Assembly (NCBI GenBank): GCA_022579005.1
Contig: MU401676.1
Coordinates: forward strand, 1-59,834
Reading direction: 5' to 3'
From: Poronia punctata
Lineage: Eukaryota > Ascomycota > Sordariomycetes > Xylariales > Xylariaceae
DNA: 59,834 nt
Position numbers and translations under genes: made by a program. The notes under the pieces are model-generated. The model was not told where the DNA came from. It saw only the letters and a program-made list of their open reading frames with translations, and did not search any database. Shown one piece after another: positions 22,804 to 31,796 of this stretch; the stretch's first letter is position 1; the number at the start of each line of letters is the position of its first letter.

Positions 22804-24154
22804 GGTCTCTCCGTATCTGGCCACGCTTCTTCCCGTCTGCCGGACTATCGGGTCGGCCCGGAATGAGCTTCGATGGATTCGCACACACATAGAGTCTCGT
22901 TCATCCCGCCACCCACAAGGCTTTGGACGCAACGAAGAATCACGGCTGGCAAGATGGAAGCCATGCCGCAAAAAATCAGCGCTCGCACGTTTAGTGGCTC
23001 GTCGCGGCGCTGGTGAACCGCTGCAGTATGTCTTGGGCTCGCAACCGTTTGGCGAGCTCGATATTCTTTGTCGAAAGGGAGTCTTGATCCCACGGCCGGA
23101 AACTGAAGCATGGGTATCGTTTCTTGGGGAGATGATTTGCTCGCCCCCTTCACCCCCACGCGCGACAGATCGTTCTCAAGTTGAGGACAAGGCACGGAAC
23201 GAACTCGGGGGTGACCTCCGAATCGTGGACTTTTGTTCGGGCACGGGGTGTATCAGTCTTTCTCTTTACGCGAGCTCGCTAGCTTTGACAAGGGCTAGCG
23301 AGGGTGTAGCGAAGGGGAGGACCGGTCGAGGTATTCCCTCTCCTCAGCCTGGGCCGCGAGTATTTGGCTTTGACATCGAGTCGCGTGCTGTGCGTCTGGC
23401 GAGGAAGAACGTACTGCATAACCAGCGTGTGTTGGCTAGTCATTTCCCCTCGACCGGCCACGACCTCAACGCTACTATCGAAGAGATCAAGCGGGCTGTT
23501 ACGTTCCACCCGGCTGATATATTTACGGATGAGTGGATGGGAATTTTGGATGCAGATTCAGACAAGAGATCAGGTCATCACGCTTCCATCCTCTCTAGAG
23601 ACCCTAAGGACATTCCCAAAATCGACATACTAGTTTCCAACCCGCCGTATATCTCCCAACGCGGCTTCGAAGTGGACACGGGCCGCAATGTGCGCAATCA
23701 CGAGCCTAAACTAGCCCTCGTGCCACTCACCTCGTCTACCTTTCCTTCCGAATCACTCTCCGCAGAAGACATCTTCTACGCCCGTCTCCTTACCATAGCA
23801 TCCCTACTACGGCCGCGTGTCGTTGCATTCGAGGTAGGCGATATGGCACAAGCTAAGCGCGTTGTGGAAATGGCTCTCGGTCCCAACCCTAGCACCGCGG
23901 CTCCTTCATCCTCGGAACACGACGAGGTTTACCAGTCCGAAAGATATACAGTTCCCCGGTGGGACGTGGCAGAGATATGGCGCGACTGGCCTGATAGTAG
24001 GCCCGCGGCAGACGAAGAAGATACCTGTCTCGTGCATGGCAGACAGATTCCGGTGCGTGGCAGCGGACATGGTCGGGTCGTTTTTCTTGCCGAGGGTCGG
24101 GCCTTGATGAAAGTAAATAGAAACAAGGGTTTGCGGCATCCCTTGTACGCTTAA
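22763..24154 (+). CDS. MTQ1: Mitochondrial release-factor glutamine methyltransferase (HemK/PrmC family, Mtq1)
   Basis: Intronless, 463 residues. The N-terminus is Arg-rich with hydroxylated and aliphatic residues, as in a mitochondrial presequence. The HemK N-terminal domain follows, with the conserved GEPLQYVLGSQPFG segment. The Rossmann methyltransferase core has the SAM-binding DFCSGTGC at residues 156-163 and the acidic strand FGFDIESRAV. The substrate-glutamine motif NPPY is at residues 293-296. This enzyme methylates the GGQ glutamine of mitochondrial release factor. Loop insertions, for example a Pro/Arg-rich stretch near residues 130-150, make it longer than bacterial PrmC. Its neighbour LeuRS also serves mitochondrial translation, but shared control is only a guess. 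Confidence 0.93.
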   Translation: MPRLAPSLFWRAGRVSPYLATLLPVCRTIGSARNELRWIRTHIESRSSRHPQGFGRNEESRLARWKPCRKKSALARLVARRGAGEPLQYVLGSQPFGELDILCRKGVLIPRPETEAWVSFLGEMICSPPSPPRATDRSQVEDKARNELGGDLRIVDFCSGTGCISLSLYASSLALTRASEGVAKGRTGRGIPSPQPGPRVFGFDIESRAVRLARKNVLHNQRVLASHFPSTGHDLNATIEEIKRAVTFHPADIFTDEWMGILDADSDKRSGHHASILSRDPKDIPKIDILVSNPPYISQRGFEVDTGRNVRNHEPKLALVPLTSSTFPSESLSAEDIFYARLLTIASLLRPRVVAFEVGDMAQAKRVVEMALGPNPSTAAPSSSEHDEVYQSERYTVPRWDVAEIWRDWPDSRPAADEEDTCLVHGRQIPVRGSGHGRVVFLAEGRALMKVNRNKGLRHPLYA

Positions 24155-24337
24155 GAGGCTGGCTATTATAATGGGTAGTTGGACTGCTGAACGAGATCAT
24201 TCTTTCACCGATAGAGGTAGATTCGACCTACCTACTAAATCTGGAGGACGGTTATATTCATTTCATATGTATCAACAAGCAATGAAGTGGAACTAAATGC
24301 AGAAGCTCATACTAAGTTAATCACCCCCGGCTACCCA

Positions 24338-24665
24338 CTAGGCAAGACCCAACTCCTCATATTTAATCTCGGCAGCTTTCTCGCCGATGACCATCGCGAT
24401 ATTAGTATGAGCCCCAATATTGCGAGGTATAATGCTCACGTCGGCGATCTTCAAGCCAGTGTCGTTGTGGACCTTAAGACTCGCGTCCATCACACCATTC
24501 TGTCGTAATAGTAACATTCTACATGTACATGTACACGCCGAGTGCCAAGTTGTGGCCATGTCCTTTCGTAGCCAATTCTTCGAGAGCAGCGTCATCCGCA
24601 GAAGTATACTCGATGTTTTCACATCGCCCGCTGGCGGCTCTTACCCGGGTCATGTTATGTTTACT
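24338..24665 (-). pseudogene. C-terminal relic of a GMC oxidoreductase
   Basis: On the minus strand the end of this block reads NGVMDASLKVHNDTGLKIAD, followed by a conserved-type HTNIAMVIGEKAAEI segment and a TAG at 24340-24338. This is the C-terminal signature of glucose-methanol-choline flavoenzymes. The TWHS-type motif that should precede it is present. The segment before that (IEYTSADDAALEELA) is in another frame, so at least one frameshift lies between them, close to a duplicated ACATGT. No FAD-binding N-terminus is found in the adjacent 5' sequence. It is a dead fragment of about 330 bases. Confidence 0.75.
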
Positions 24666-25090
24666 GCAATGTTATATGCATGCAGGTTGTTGATGGCTCG
24701 AGACTGCGAGAGGCCGAAACCCTTATTGGCGCTTCAAAAAGGGGTTACACTTCTAGATTTACCAGACATTAGGCATAACCAACGCCAGAAATCATGTATA
24801 TTTTCTATCGAAGCACAACACTATGCTTACGGCCCAAGACATTTGACTGGTTATTTTCTGTCGGACGAATCCCGAGAGATTGTTCCCGCTATTCAAGTTG
24901 AAACAAAGATGATATACATATATGGGCAAACGGTAAGGGGTTAGGTCAGATATGCCATGCTCCAACGCTTTCTCCCAAGAACCCAAACCCAGAATCCGCA
25001 AAAACGCCAAAGGGAGACTATAGCTCTAGTCCTGTCATCCGGTACAAAATGGGTATCCGACGCTAGAAAAGCAAGCATTGACATTATCAC
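24666..25090. other. Intergenic, no supported gene
   Basis: Lies between the GMC relic and the 3' end of RTT109. I could not recognise further GMC sequence in any frame here, and short frames show no motif. Confidence 0.4.
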
Positions 25091-26782
25091 TTAAGCCTTA
25101 GGCTTCTTCCTCACCACAGCGGATCCCAGCACCTGAACTTTGGACTCCCCGCTAGGTTGCTCAGTGCCTGTATCCGCCTTTGTCCTTTTCTGTACCAATT
25201 CCCGGCCGAGCAGATTAACAGGAGCTGCAACACGACTCGAGGAGGCTTCCGTCACGGACTCACCGCTATCATCGATCTTCCGTTTCTTAACAACCGAGGC
25301 CTGTAGGTTGTTTACGGTGCCTAGAAGGCTGGACGTTGGCTCGGCCCGGGCAGACACCTGCTTTTCGCCTACAATAGGCAGGGCCCAGTCCTCACCCATG
25401 TTCACCTCGTCCACCCATCTCGACGTACTAGCAATAGCTTGCTCGAGGCCTTTGAATTCAAGATGGAGTAACAACTCAACGGCACGAGTGTACCCGTGAT
25501 CGTCGAGGACCACCTGTCCCCTCCCCGCTTTGGGCCAGTAATAATATGGCGTCTCGATGCGGTCCGGGTATTTGGCCCGTCGAGTTTTGATTTTAGGCGC
25601 TCGAGTGACGATAGGTCCCTTCAGTACCTTCTTAGATCGAGATTTCCGCCGTGAGAGTCTAGCACTGGGAGATATTGAGTTCGGTGGCCGGGAAAACCGC
25701 GCCCCTTGTCCAGTCTCGTTGGAGGAGCCTACAGAAGGCGTATTTTCCGAAGCATTATGCGGTACAGCCCCGTCGAAACTATTAGACACTGACGGCAAGA
25801 CCGGATCGAATACTAGCCAGACAAACCCTGTCAATCGTCCGCTCGAGCATTCTTGCCGAAATGACATCATATCCCAGAACTGGTCAAGTGTTTTGGGTGT
25901 CTTCCAGCCGCCACTTAATTTGCTCTTTTCCGGCGTGGACTCTTCTAGCTCCTCCACAAAGCGTGCCTTGGGGTCGTCCGGGTACGTCGGGATAAGGCAT
26001 CTTGGTGGTACGTCTCCGAAAGTTGCAGGATCTGTCGTATAAGGAGAAATGCGTTCGAGTGGATGACCAAGCGTCCAATTTCTTGATGCGAATTTTGTCC
26101 TGGGAAGAAATGCACGTGTTTCGTGGTCATCGAGTCCGGGAATGATCAGGTAGCCACAAAAGCCACTTTCTGGCGTCTGACTGTTCTGGCCTTCATGCTC
26201 AAGAAGCGGGTTCAACACTCTACACCACCACTTGATCAGTCCCCTATCGTCGAGGATGTGCTTTTTCTTATTGTCGGCGCTTCCGGGGAAGAGGTATTGG
26301 GATTGAGCACGTGCAAAGAGATTCACAATCACGTATTTTGACGGTCGCTTCCGGTGCTCGACAAGGAATTGCACAAAGGCCAGGGTGATGTCACGAATAG
26401 GAGACGACCCCGACCCGGTCGGTTGGATATGTAAGTAGCCGGTGGAATCAGCCTTGGAAACGAAGATGTTGGTCCAAAAGGAGGTTGAATATATATATAT
26501 CTCCAAGCCTAGGATGACAACCTGCTTGTTCGTCGCGGGATCGGGAATCGAAATAGCAAGGAAGTGCTTTTCGCAGTATGTCTTCAAAGGTTTGGTCGGT
26601 CGGCTTTCGATGTTCGGGCTAGCCCGCTTGAGGCTGGCAGGGTAGCAAAGGGCGCCCGTTACGGCCGGCGTGGTGGAAAGATGCCATGCAGTGAAGTGAT
26701 GGTCTTTAGGCAGGACCCGTGCCAGTGCCGCAACCAGCGGGCTAGCTTGGGTTCGTGGTTGAGTTACCGCTGGGGTAGCCAT
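25091..26782 (-). CDS. RTT109: Histone H3-K56 acetyltransferase Rtt109
   Basis: Intronless, 563 residues from the ATG at 26782. Rtt109/KAT11 family segments in order: LPKDHHFTAWHLSTTPAV near the start, LIKWWCRVLNPLLE, RTKFASRNWTLGHPLE, and YPDDPKARFVEEL with D269-D270, which correspond by context to the conserved Asp pair of the yeast enzyme. FWDMMSFRQECSSGRLTGFVW follows. The C-terminal third is low-complexity and basic, with two Lys-rich patches (RRKSRSKK and VKKRKI) that can serve in nuclear import or Vps75/histone contact. Rtt109 acetylates newly made H3 at K56, and H3 N-terminal lysines with chaperones, during replication and repair. It is divergent from MRPL15, with a 685-base shared upstream region. 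Confidence 0.95.
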   Translation of the reverse strand: MATPAVTQPRTQASPLVAALARVLPKDHHFTAWHLSTTPAVTGALCYPASLKRASPNIESRPTKPLKTYCEKHFLAISIPDPATNKQVVILGLEIYIYSTSFWTNIFVSKADSTGYLHIQPTGSGSSPIRDITLAFVQFLVEHRKRPSKYVIVNLFARAQSQYLFPGSADNKKKHILDDRGLIKWWCRVLNPLLEHEGQNSQTPESGFCGYLIIPGLDDHETRAFLPRTKFASRNWTLGHPLERISPYTTDPATFGDVPPRCLIPTYPDDPKARFVEELEESTPEKSKLSGGWKTPKTLDQFWDMMSFRQECSSGRLTGFVWLVFDPVLPSVSNSFDGAVPHNASENTPSVGSSNETGQGARFSRPPNSISPSARLSRRKSRSKKVLKGPIVTRAPKIKTRRAKYPDRIETPYYYWPKAGRGQVVLDDHGYTRAVELLLHLEFKGLEQAIASTSRWVDEVNMGEDWALPIVGEKQVSARAEPTSSLLGTVNNLQASVVKKRKIDDSGESVTEASSSRVAAPVNLLGRELVQKRTKADTGTEQPSGESKVQVLGSAVVRKKPKA

Positions 26783-27467
26783 CGTCTGTTCCTACACACT
26801 ATGCGATTAGCATATATGTACTATCTTGTATGGTATGGAATTCGGTAAAAGGTTCGGAATCGGCCGGTAATGCTTACGTGACATTGAGTGCAAGGAAGGA
26901 AACGGGCACCAGGACTACCTACTTACCTAGTACCTATGAAACAAGGTTTCTAATGTACGTAAACAGCCGCACTGAGATGTCCTCTCCAGGCTACTAAAGG
27001 TAAATGGCTACTGCCCATCATCGGCAGTAGCAGGATCCTTTTCTATATCCTACCTACTGGGGCAACGAGCATAAGATCAAATAGTCTACAAGTACTTAGG
27101 AGGTAGATAGGCACGTAGGTTACTAGGTTAAAAGTAGTACCCGTGGGTTGCAGCTTGAGACGCGTCCGTGACCTTGAAAGAGCGCGTAAATTGATAAATT
27201 GCGACGGGCTAACTGTAAACAGTTAGGAGGGGCGCTAAGTTCAACTAGGAGTTACAGGTAGGGTTCTGCTATCCGCTGCAGCCTCACCACCAAATAATGT
27301 CTTATGATTGGGTCAACTGCGGCAAACTTGACCCACTTGAAAAATGTCAGTGAAGCCTTTCTTCAATCATATTGTCGATATCAAAAACATAAGACTACCT
27401 ACATTCATTTAAAAAGCTTCTCGCCCTGGCTCGGCTCTCTTGTTGGCCATTCTTTCAAAACGCCCCA
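26783..27467. promoter_or_regulatory. Divergent promoter region RTT109 / MRPL15
   Basis: The two start codons point away from each other across 685 bases. The stretch contains GGTAGGTA/TACCTACTT words near 26915-27120 and no coding frame that I support. A bidirectional promoter is inferred from geometry alone. Confidence 0.4.
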
Positions 27468-28421
27468 ATGGCCTTCAAAACACCCCGGTCAACTGCGAGC
27501 TTGTCCAAGCAAGCCATAAAACATTACCGAAATCGAAATGCGGCCTCGGTAATCGCTCCTCTCACCTCAACAAGCGCGAGTTCAAAGTCTTTTGCGACGT
27601 CAACGTCCCGCTCTTCATCTTCGCCATCCACCACAGATCTTCCACGATGGAGTTACACGCCCGAACGGATGAAGGCTCCCTTCTCTCCTCATATACCAAA
27701 GGATCCCCAGCGAACTATTTGGAAGGTCAACGACGACCCTGAGAAACTAGATCAAGCCATGGACACCTTTCTCGGACACGATGGTAGGAGGATGCTGCCG
27801 GAAGAGTTAAAATGGTTGGCAGTGACGCACAAGAGTTTCGATCAAGGCAGGCGAGGTTTCAACGATCGTCTGGCTTTCCTGGGTTCGTACATCTACATTG
27901 ATGCGATCGCGATGCCAATGCTCGGCCGCACGGACTGCTGTATGACAAGGGGCTAACAAAGCTTACAGGTCGCCAAATGTGCACCCTCGAAGCTATGCAG
28001 TCCATCATCCACTCGGAAGCCAAATACGACAGCCTAGAATCTGACGCGTACGCCGACATGCGGGAACCTTTTGATGACCCGGCTCTTCGAAGTCTGGATA
28101 ACCTTGCCGTGACCCAGCCAACCCAGGTCTTGCCGATGGCCCGTTTGGCAACACTAGCGATGGACACCGGAATATCGGAGGTGGTCAGATGGAAACCTCG
28201 TCTGGTGAGAAGATCCATTTCAGTTGCTTGATTTGTCTGTAGGTATGGATGAGCAATGCTGACCTGGGTCATTTTAGCCCGAAAACCTCGCAGCCTCAGG
28301 CATCGAGTCGATCATGACGAGTGCCATATATGCTATCGTGGGCGCCATTGCGCTGCAACACGGAGCTAAGGTGGCACATAGAGTTATACGCGAACGAATA
28401 ATGAAGAGGCTTCGCGCGTGA
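27468..28421 (+). CDS. MRPL15: Mitochondrial large-subunit ribosomal protein mL57 (MRPL15), RNase III-like fold
   Basis: Three exons (27468-27882, 27969-28204 and 28278-28421) encode 264 residues. The introns are 86 and 73 bases long. The first ~60 residues are Ser/Thr/Arg-rich with few acids, a mitochondrial presequence. The body carries an RNase III-like domain: ELKWLAVTHKSFDQGRRGFNDRLAFLGRQ, where the exon 1-2 junction restores LGRQ. Helical segments and a final PENLAASGIESIMTSAIYAI follow. In yeast this fold is a structural part of the mitochondrial 54S subunit and has lost nuclease activity. The acidic catalytic signature of active RNase III (ERLEFLGD) is here NDRLAFLGRQ, consistent with a non-catalytic role. 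Confidence 0.9.
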
Positions 28422-29170
28422 AATAACAGACAAAGACAGCAACCACAAACCACAACTGTATAAAACAAGATCAGCCTTTAGCAATTGTAAGAATATGTAT
28501 AAACAACCATACAATGGTATCATGATATAGAGGATCTACTCTGTATGGCATAATAGATCCAAGCTCCCCTTCAACGGGATCAACAATTAACCCAAACCGA
28601 TCTCACTTCTTATGTCCGACTGGATACCTTACCTACATCCTTCACATTACATTATGCAAGTCGAGTTGACAGGAGTAAAGGATGCATAGGATTGAATCCC
28701 ACTACGGTATGAAGGCGTTATTATTACCTACCGTGCATGGGATAAATATCCTACTATGTACATTTGTGTCGGCCTGTTTATTATTCCAGGTCGCATTCCT
28801 CTAGCATTACAACCTGGGAGTGGCATTCTTATTACATCATATATTAGCCTACATACCTCGTATGATATCTGTACCTAAGAAGGCTATCAAACAATTGACT
28901 AATACCTAACCCTTACCCAAGTTTCCCCCCTTGATATCTGAAGCTTCTGTTTTTAAAGATTTGGCTGTTTGAGGAACGAATCAGCGACATGTGACATATA
29001 TCGCTAAAACAGGTAAGGTAGGTAGGTATTTAAACGGTTGTTACACACAGTGCCGCTACAACAATAGCAATGTAATGGACGACAAACATCGTTTCTTTTG
29101 CCTGTCCAATCGCCCCAACGTCCACGTCACCACCCACAATCACCAACATAGCAGAACGTGGTGATAGTGA
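28422..29170. other. Intergenic, no supported gene
   Basis: Presumed 3' UTR of MRPL15 and promoter of the next membrane-protein gene. No motif-bearing frame. A GGTAGGTAGGTA run is at about 29016-29027. Confidence 0.4.
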
Positions 29171-29203
29171 ATGACGACTCAGCGATTCCCATGGCGCACA
29201 TGA
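29171..29203 (+). promoter_or_regulatory. uORF overlapping the start of the membrane-protein gene
   Basis: A ten-residue frame, MTTQRFPWRT. Its TGA (29201-29203) overlaps the fourth codon of the main frame, an ATG at 29200, in an ATGA arrangement. Either the main protein starts at 29191 inside this uORF, or ribosomes re-initiate at 29200. Confidence 0.35.
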
Positions 29204-30333
29204 ATTTCCGGCGGCCGCTGCTGCACCAACTGCGCCTGCCATATTTACTGGTGGTTCCAGTCCTCCTCGCCGTATCGGCTGTACTTGTGCTCGTTCTGCA
29301 CGGCGATGTCAACGCCACCCTTCTATACTCGCAATGCCACTCACGCTCTCGCCTACCAGTCCTCTCGCGCATCCCGGTGATCGGTGCGCCGGCGTGTTTC
29401 CTCGTCTCTTTCTTTACTTATGCTAGCGCCTCTATGCGCGCCGTCGCCCAGTTTGGAGCCATATTAGCCTTCGTCAGCGCCTTGTTCACGGTGTGTCTCA
29501 TCGAGGCCCTACGGCCGTGCAACCAGATGAGCTGGACGGTACGTCATCCGACTGTCAGCTGGCTTGTGATGAATCTCATCGGTGGTACCTTGGCATGGGA
29601 TTTGTGGATCGTCCCTGCCTTCTTGCGGCGCGCAAAGGAGATCGCCACCGAAAGGGAAACGCAGGCGGTGTTGGAAGATGAGGCCAGCAGAGGGCAAGGC
29701 GGGTTCGATGCCGAGGAACGCGTTCGGATCGAGCGGAGTTTCCTCACCGTGGCAGAAGTCTATGCCATCCCCGTGGCTGTCGCCGTCGGATTCGTACTGC
29801 CTAGTGTTTTGATGCTTGTCTTTAAGCATGCTGTGTTTGTCGTCGTCTGGCTCTTCTTCCCGGTGTGGGTGGCCATCGTGCGCCGGGCTGTCGAGCTCGT
29901 CACGGTCAAGGTGGTAAGGGACAACGGACCATTTTATCTCGAATCCAGGAGACTTTCGGTAGCATTCGTATATGCCGTTCCATTCGCCGCCTCGCTTCTC
30001 ATGCATGTCCTGTTCATCTGGAACTTGTTTTGCAGAGACGACAGCCGAGAGATGACGCGGATGGCGCTCAGGTACATCGAGATCAACTTCGCCTTCATTG
30101 CCGCCACAGTGCTATACTGGGTGATTATCGAGGTTGGCTTGAAGCCGGCAGCATTGTTTGTGGCATCGTCCGTCTTTCTGGGCCCCGGTGCCGCGCTATG
30201 TCTCACGTGGACGGTTCGGGATAGAGCTATCTGCGCCTTAGCCCTGGACAACGGGGAGCATACGACATTTGATGAAGAGGATGGGGATGAGGACGACAGC
30301 ACAGTACATGAGAATACGCCCCTATTAGATTAA
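29191..30333 (+). CDS. Polytopic membrane protein of unknown function
   Basis: 380 residues from the ATG at 29191; the frame extends further upstream only to a GTG. There are roughly eight hydrophobic segments. The first, LPYLLVVPVLLAVSAVLVLV, begins near residue 15. A soluble loop of about 45 residues in the middle is rich in Glu/Arg (RRAKEIATERETQAVLEDEA). The C-terminal tail is strongly acidic (FDEEDGDEDDSTVHENTP) and looks cytosolic. A conserved-looking W-D-L-W-I-V-P precedes the loop. I do not recognise the family. The architecture resembles small fungal integral membrane proteins, some of which lie in terpenoid clusters, but there are no cluster genes here. An alternative start is Met4 (29200). 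Confidence 0.8.
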   Translation: MAHMNFRRPLLHQLRLPYLLVVPVLLAVSAVLVLVLHGDVNATLLYSQCHSRSRLPVLSRIPVIGAPACFLVSFFTYASASMRAVAQFGAILAFVSALFTVCLIEALRPCNQMSWTVRHPTVSWLVMNLIGGTLAWDLWIVPAFLRRAKEIATERETQAVLEDEASRGQGGFDAEERVRIERSFLTVAEVYAIPVAVAVGFVLPSVLMLVFKHAVFVVVWLFFPVWVAIVRRAVELVTVKVVRDNGPFYLESRRLSVAFVYAVPFAASLLMHVLFIWNLFCRDDSREMTRMALRYIEINFAFIAATVLYWVIIEVGLKPAALFVASSVFLGPGAALCLTWTVRDRAICALALDNGEHTTFDEEDGDEDDSTVHENTPLLD

Positions 30334-30802
30334 TTTTATTGTTTACACGACCATGGCCGTTATACTACCTACGTTATACTCACCCCCGAATCTGATACAC
30401 TCCCTGCAATACCTACCAGCGGCCATCTCTCGTTCCGCGGCGGCCCGTCCATCAATTCGACTCTCTCGCGGGGAAAGGCTACATAGGGCCATGTCACGGG
30501 AAGTCGGCGCCTACCGTCGTCTTCGATCCTACGGTTGAGTAAATATTTTTAGCAAGTATTGTCGGCACCCAAAGCAATTTGGGTATTGTCTGAGTTACAA
30601 CAATATCCCGCATTGCGAAATACCTATTACCTAGGTACCTAGCCTATCCTGAATGTTTCCAGTGGGGTTGCCTTTTGTCATTCCAAAACCCGGTCGCCCG
30701 GACTTGGTATAAAAGGTAGGTATGCATGCGAGAGTATGCGGGAAAAGGCGAGAACATGTCTCATCGTGACATTTCCAATGATTTATGAGTAGAAGAAAAA
30801 CC
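30334..30802. other. Intergenic, no supported gene
   Basis: Nothing coding is supported. CCTAGGTACC-type words occur near 30630-30640. Confidence 0.35.
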
Positions 30803-30818
30803 AAAAAAAAAAAAAAAA
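30803..30818 (-). terminator. RNA polymerase III terminator of tRNA-Ala
   Basis: An uninterrupted run of 16 A on the plus strand, that is, 16 T on the transcribed-sense minus strand, 35 bases past the tRNA 3' end. Four or more T form a Pol III terminator. Confidence 0.75.
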
Positions 30819-30821
30819 GAT

Positions 30822-30847
30822 TGGTATATAAGAGGATTTGAACCTCC
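30822..30847 (-). ncRNA. Stray tRNA 3' end (T-arm plus acceptor strand) in the tRNA-Ala trailer
   Basis: On the minus strand GGAGG, TTCAAAT and CCTCT form a five-pair stem with a canonical seven-base T-loop. It is followed by TATATACCA, the form of an acceptor 3' strand. It starts six bases after the tRNA-Ala sequence and ends just before the T run. No D-arm or anticodon arm precedes it, so it is only a partial tRNA or a look-alike. Confidence 0.4.
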
Positions 30848-30853
30848 AATTGT

Positions 30854-30925
30854 TGGACTCGCGGGGAATCGAACCCCGGACCACTCCCATGCTAAGGGAG
30901 TATTATACCACTAAACCACAAGCCC
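30854..30925 (-). tRNA. tRNA-Ala (anticodon AGC)
   Basis: 72 bases on the minus strand, no intron. The acceptor GGGCTTG pairs with CGAGTCC, with G-T wobbles, and the discriminator is A. A-box TGGTTTAGTGG lies in the D-arm. The anticodon stem CTCCC/GGGAG encloses the loop TTAGCAT, giving anticodon AGC. B-box GGTTCGAATCC lies in the T-arm with stem CGGGG/CCCCG. No CCA is encoded, as normal for a eukaryotic nuclear tRNA gene. The 16-T Pol III terminator lies downstream. Confidence 0.95.
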
Positions 30926-31796
30926 TAGGACCGAGGAAGGTATGAAACTTTCTCGTGCTGCGTGACGATCGGCCGCGTATGATGACTATTGAGTCCACTC
31001 TGTTTAGTTGTCGCGATGTATGGAGCGACCATGTGATGATACTTTGATTTTCCAACGACTTTGCAATTCGCTTAGTAGAAATAAGGTCTGTAGGCTGCGC
31101 GTCGCTTAAGTGCCTTGTGGACTTTTCACTCTTTCCTTTGAGTGGGATTGGCCATGACTCAAGAGGTCGAAAAGCCAAAGGAAATTGTTCAGCGACGGAG
31201 CCTCGCGGCCTTTCGCGTCGACGTTAGTAGGCACCATCGTCGATTCCGCAAAGGTGGTTTTAGTATGCCAGTGAGATACATTAACTAGCTTCTTACATAG
31301 TCTTCTCTTTTTCATAATCGGTTATAGCTAACACATGGTATAAAATTGGCTAGATGGACTATGCAAATCGCAGGCTCCTGGATCCCTAATGCGTGTTACT
31401 TGGAGTAGTCTTCATATATGGTATGCGAGTATGCACCGGTCTCGGTTAACGGCCGTTGAAAAATCGAGAGCAAATTGGTCAGGCTTGTCACCCCAATCTG
31501 TTGATCTTAAGGACTGAAGCTGTAGAAAACTGCCGACGTCCAACTGTAGATCCGGTTGAATGCGAAGGGTACCAAATGTTGATGATGTATGTCTTCCTAT
31601 AGGTTATGATCTCTTTTGGGCTGCTTCCTCTCGGCAGTGCAGTGAAAATCAAGCCGAAGGAAACTGTTTGACGTCGGAATTGAATTAATAGTAGGTGGAA
31701 CACCCTGATCTGGTGTCTCTCGTTTCTCCTTTTCTATTATTTGAACTTCTTGCAACGTTTACCTCAAACGTTTATCCCAAGAGTAGAGATCTGGGC
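30926..31796. other. Intergenic, no supported gene
   Basis: Upstream flank of the tRNA and promoter side of the DUF1996 gene. Only short frames without motifs. Confidence 0.35.
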
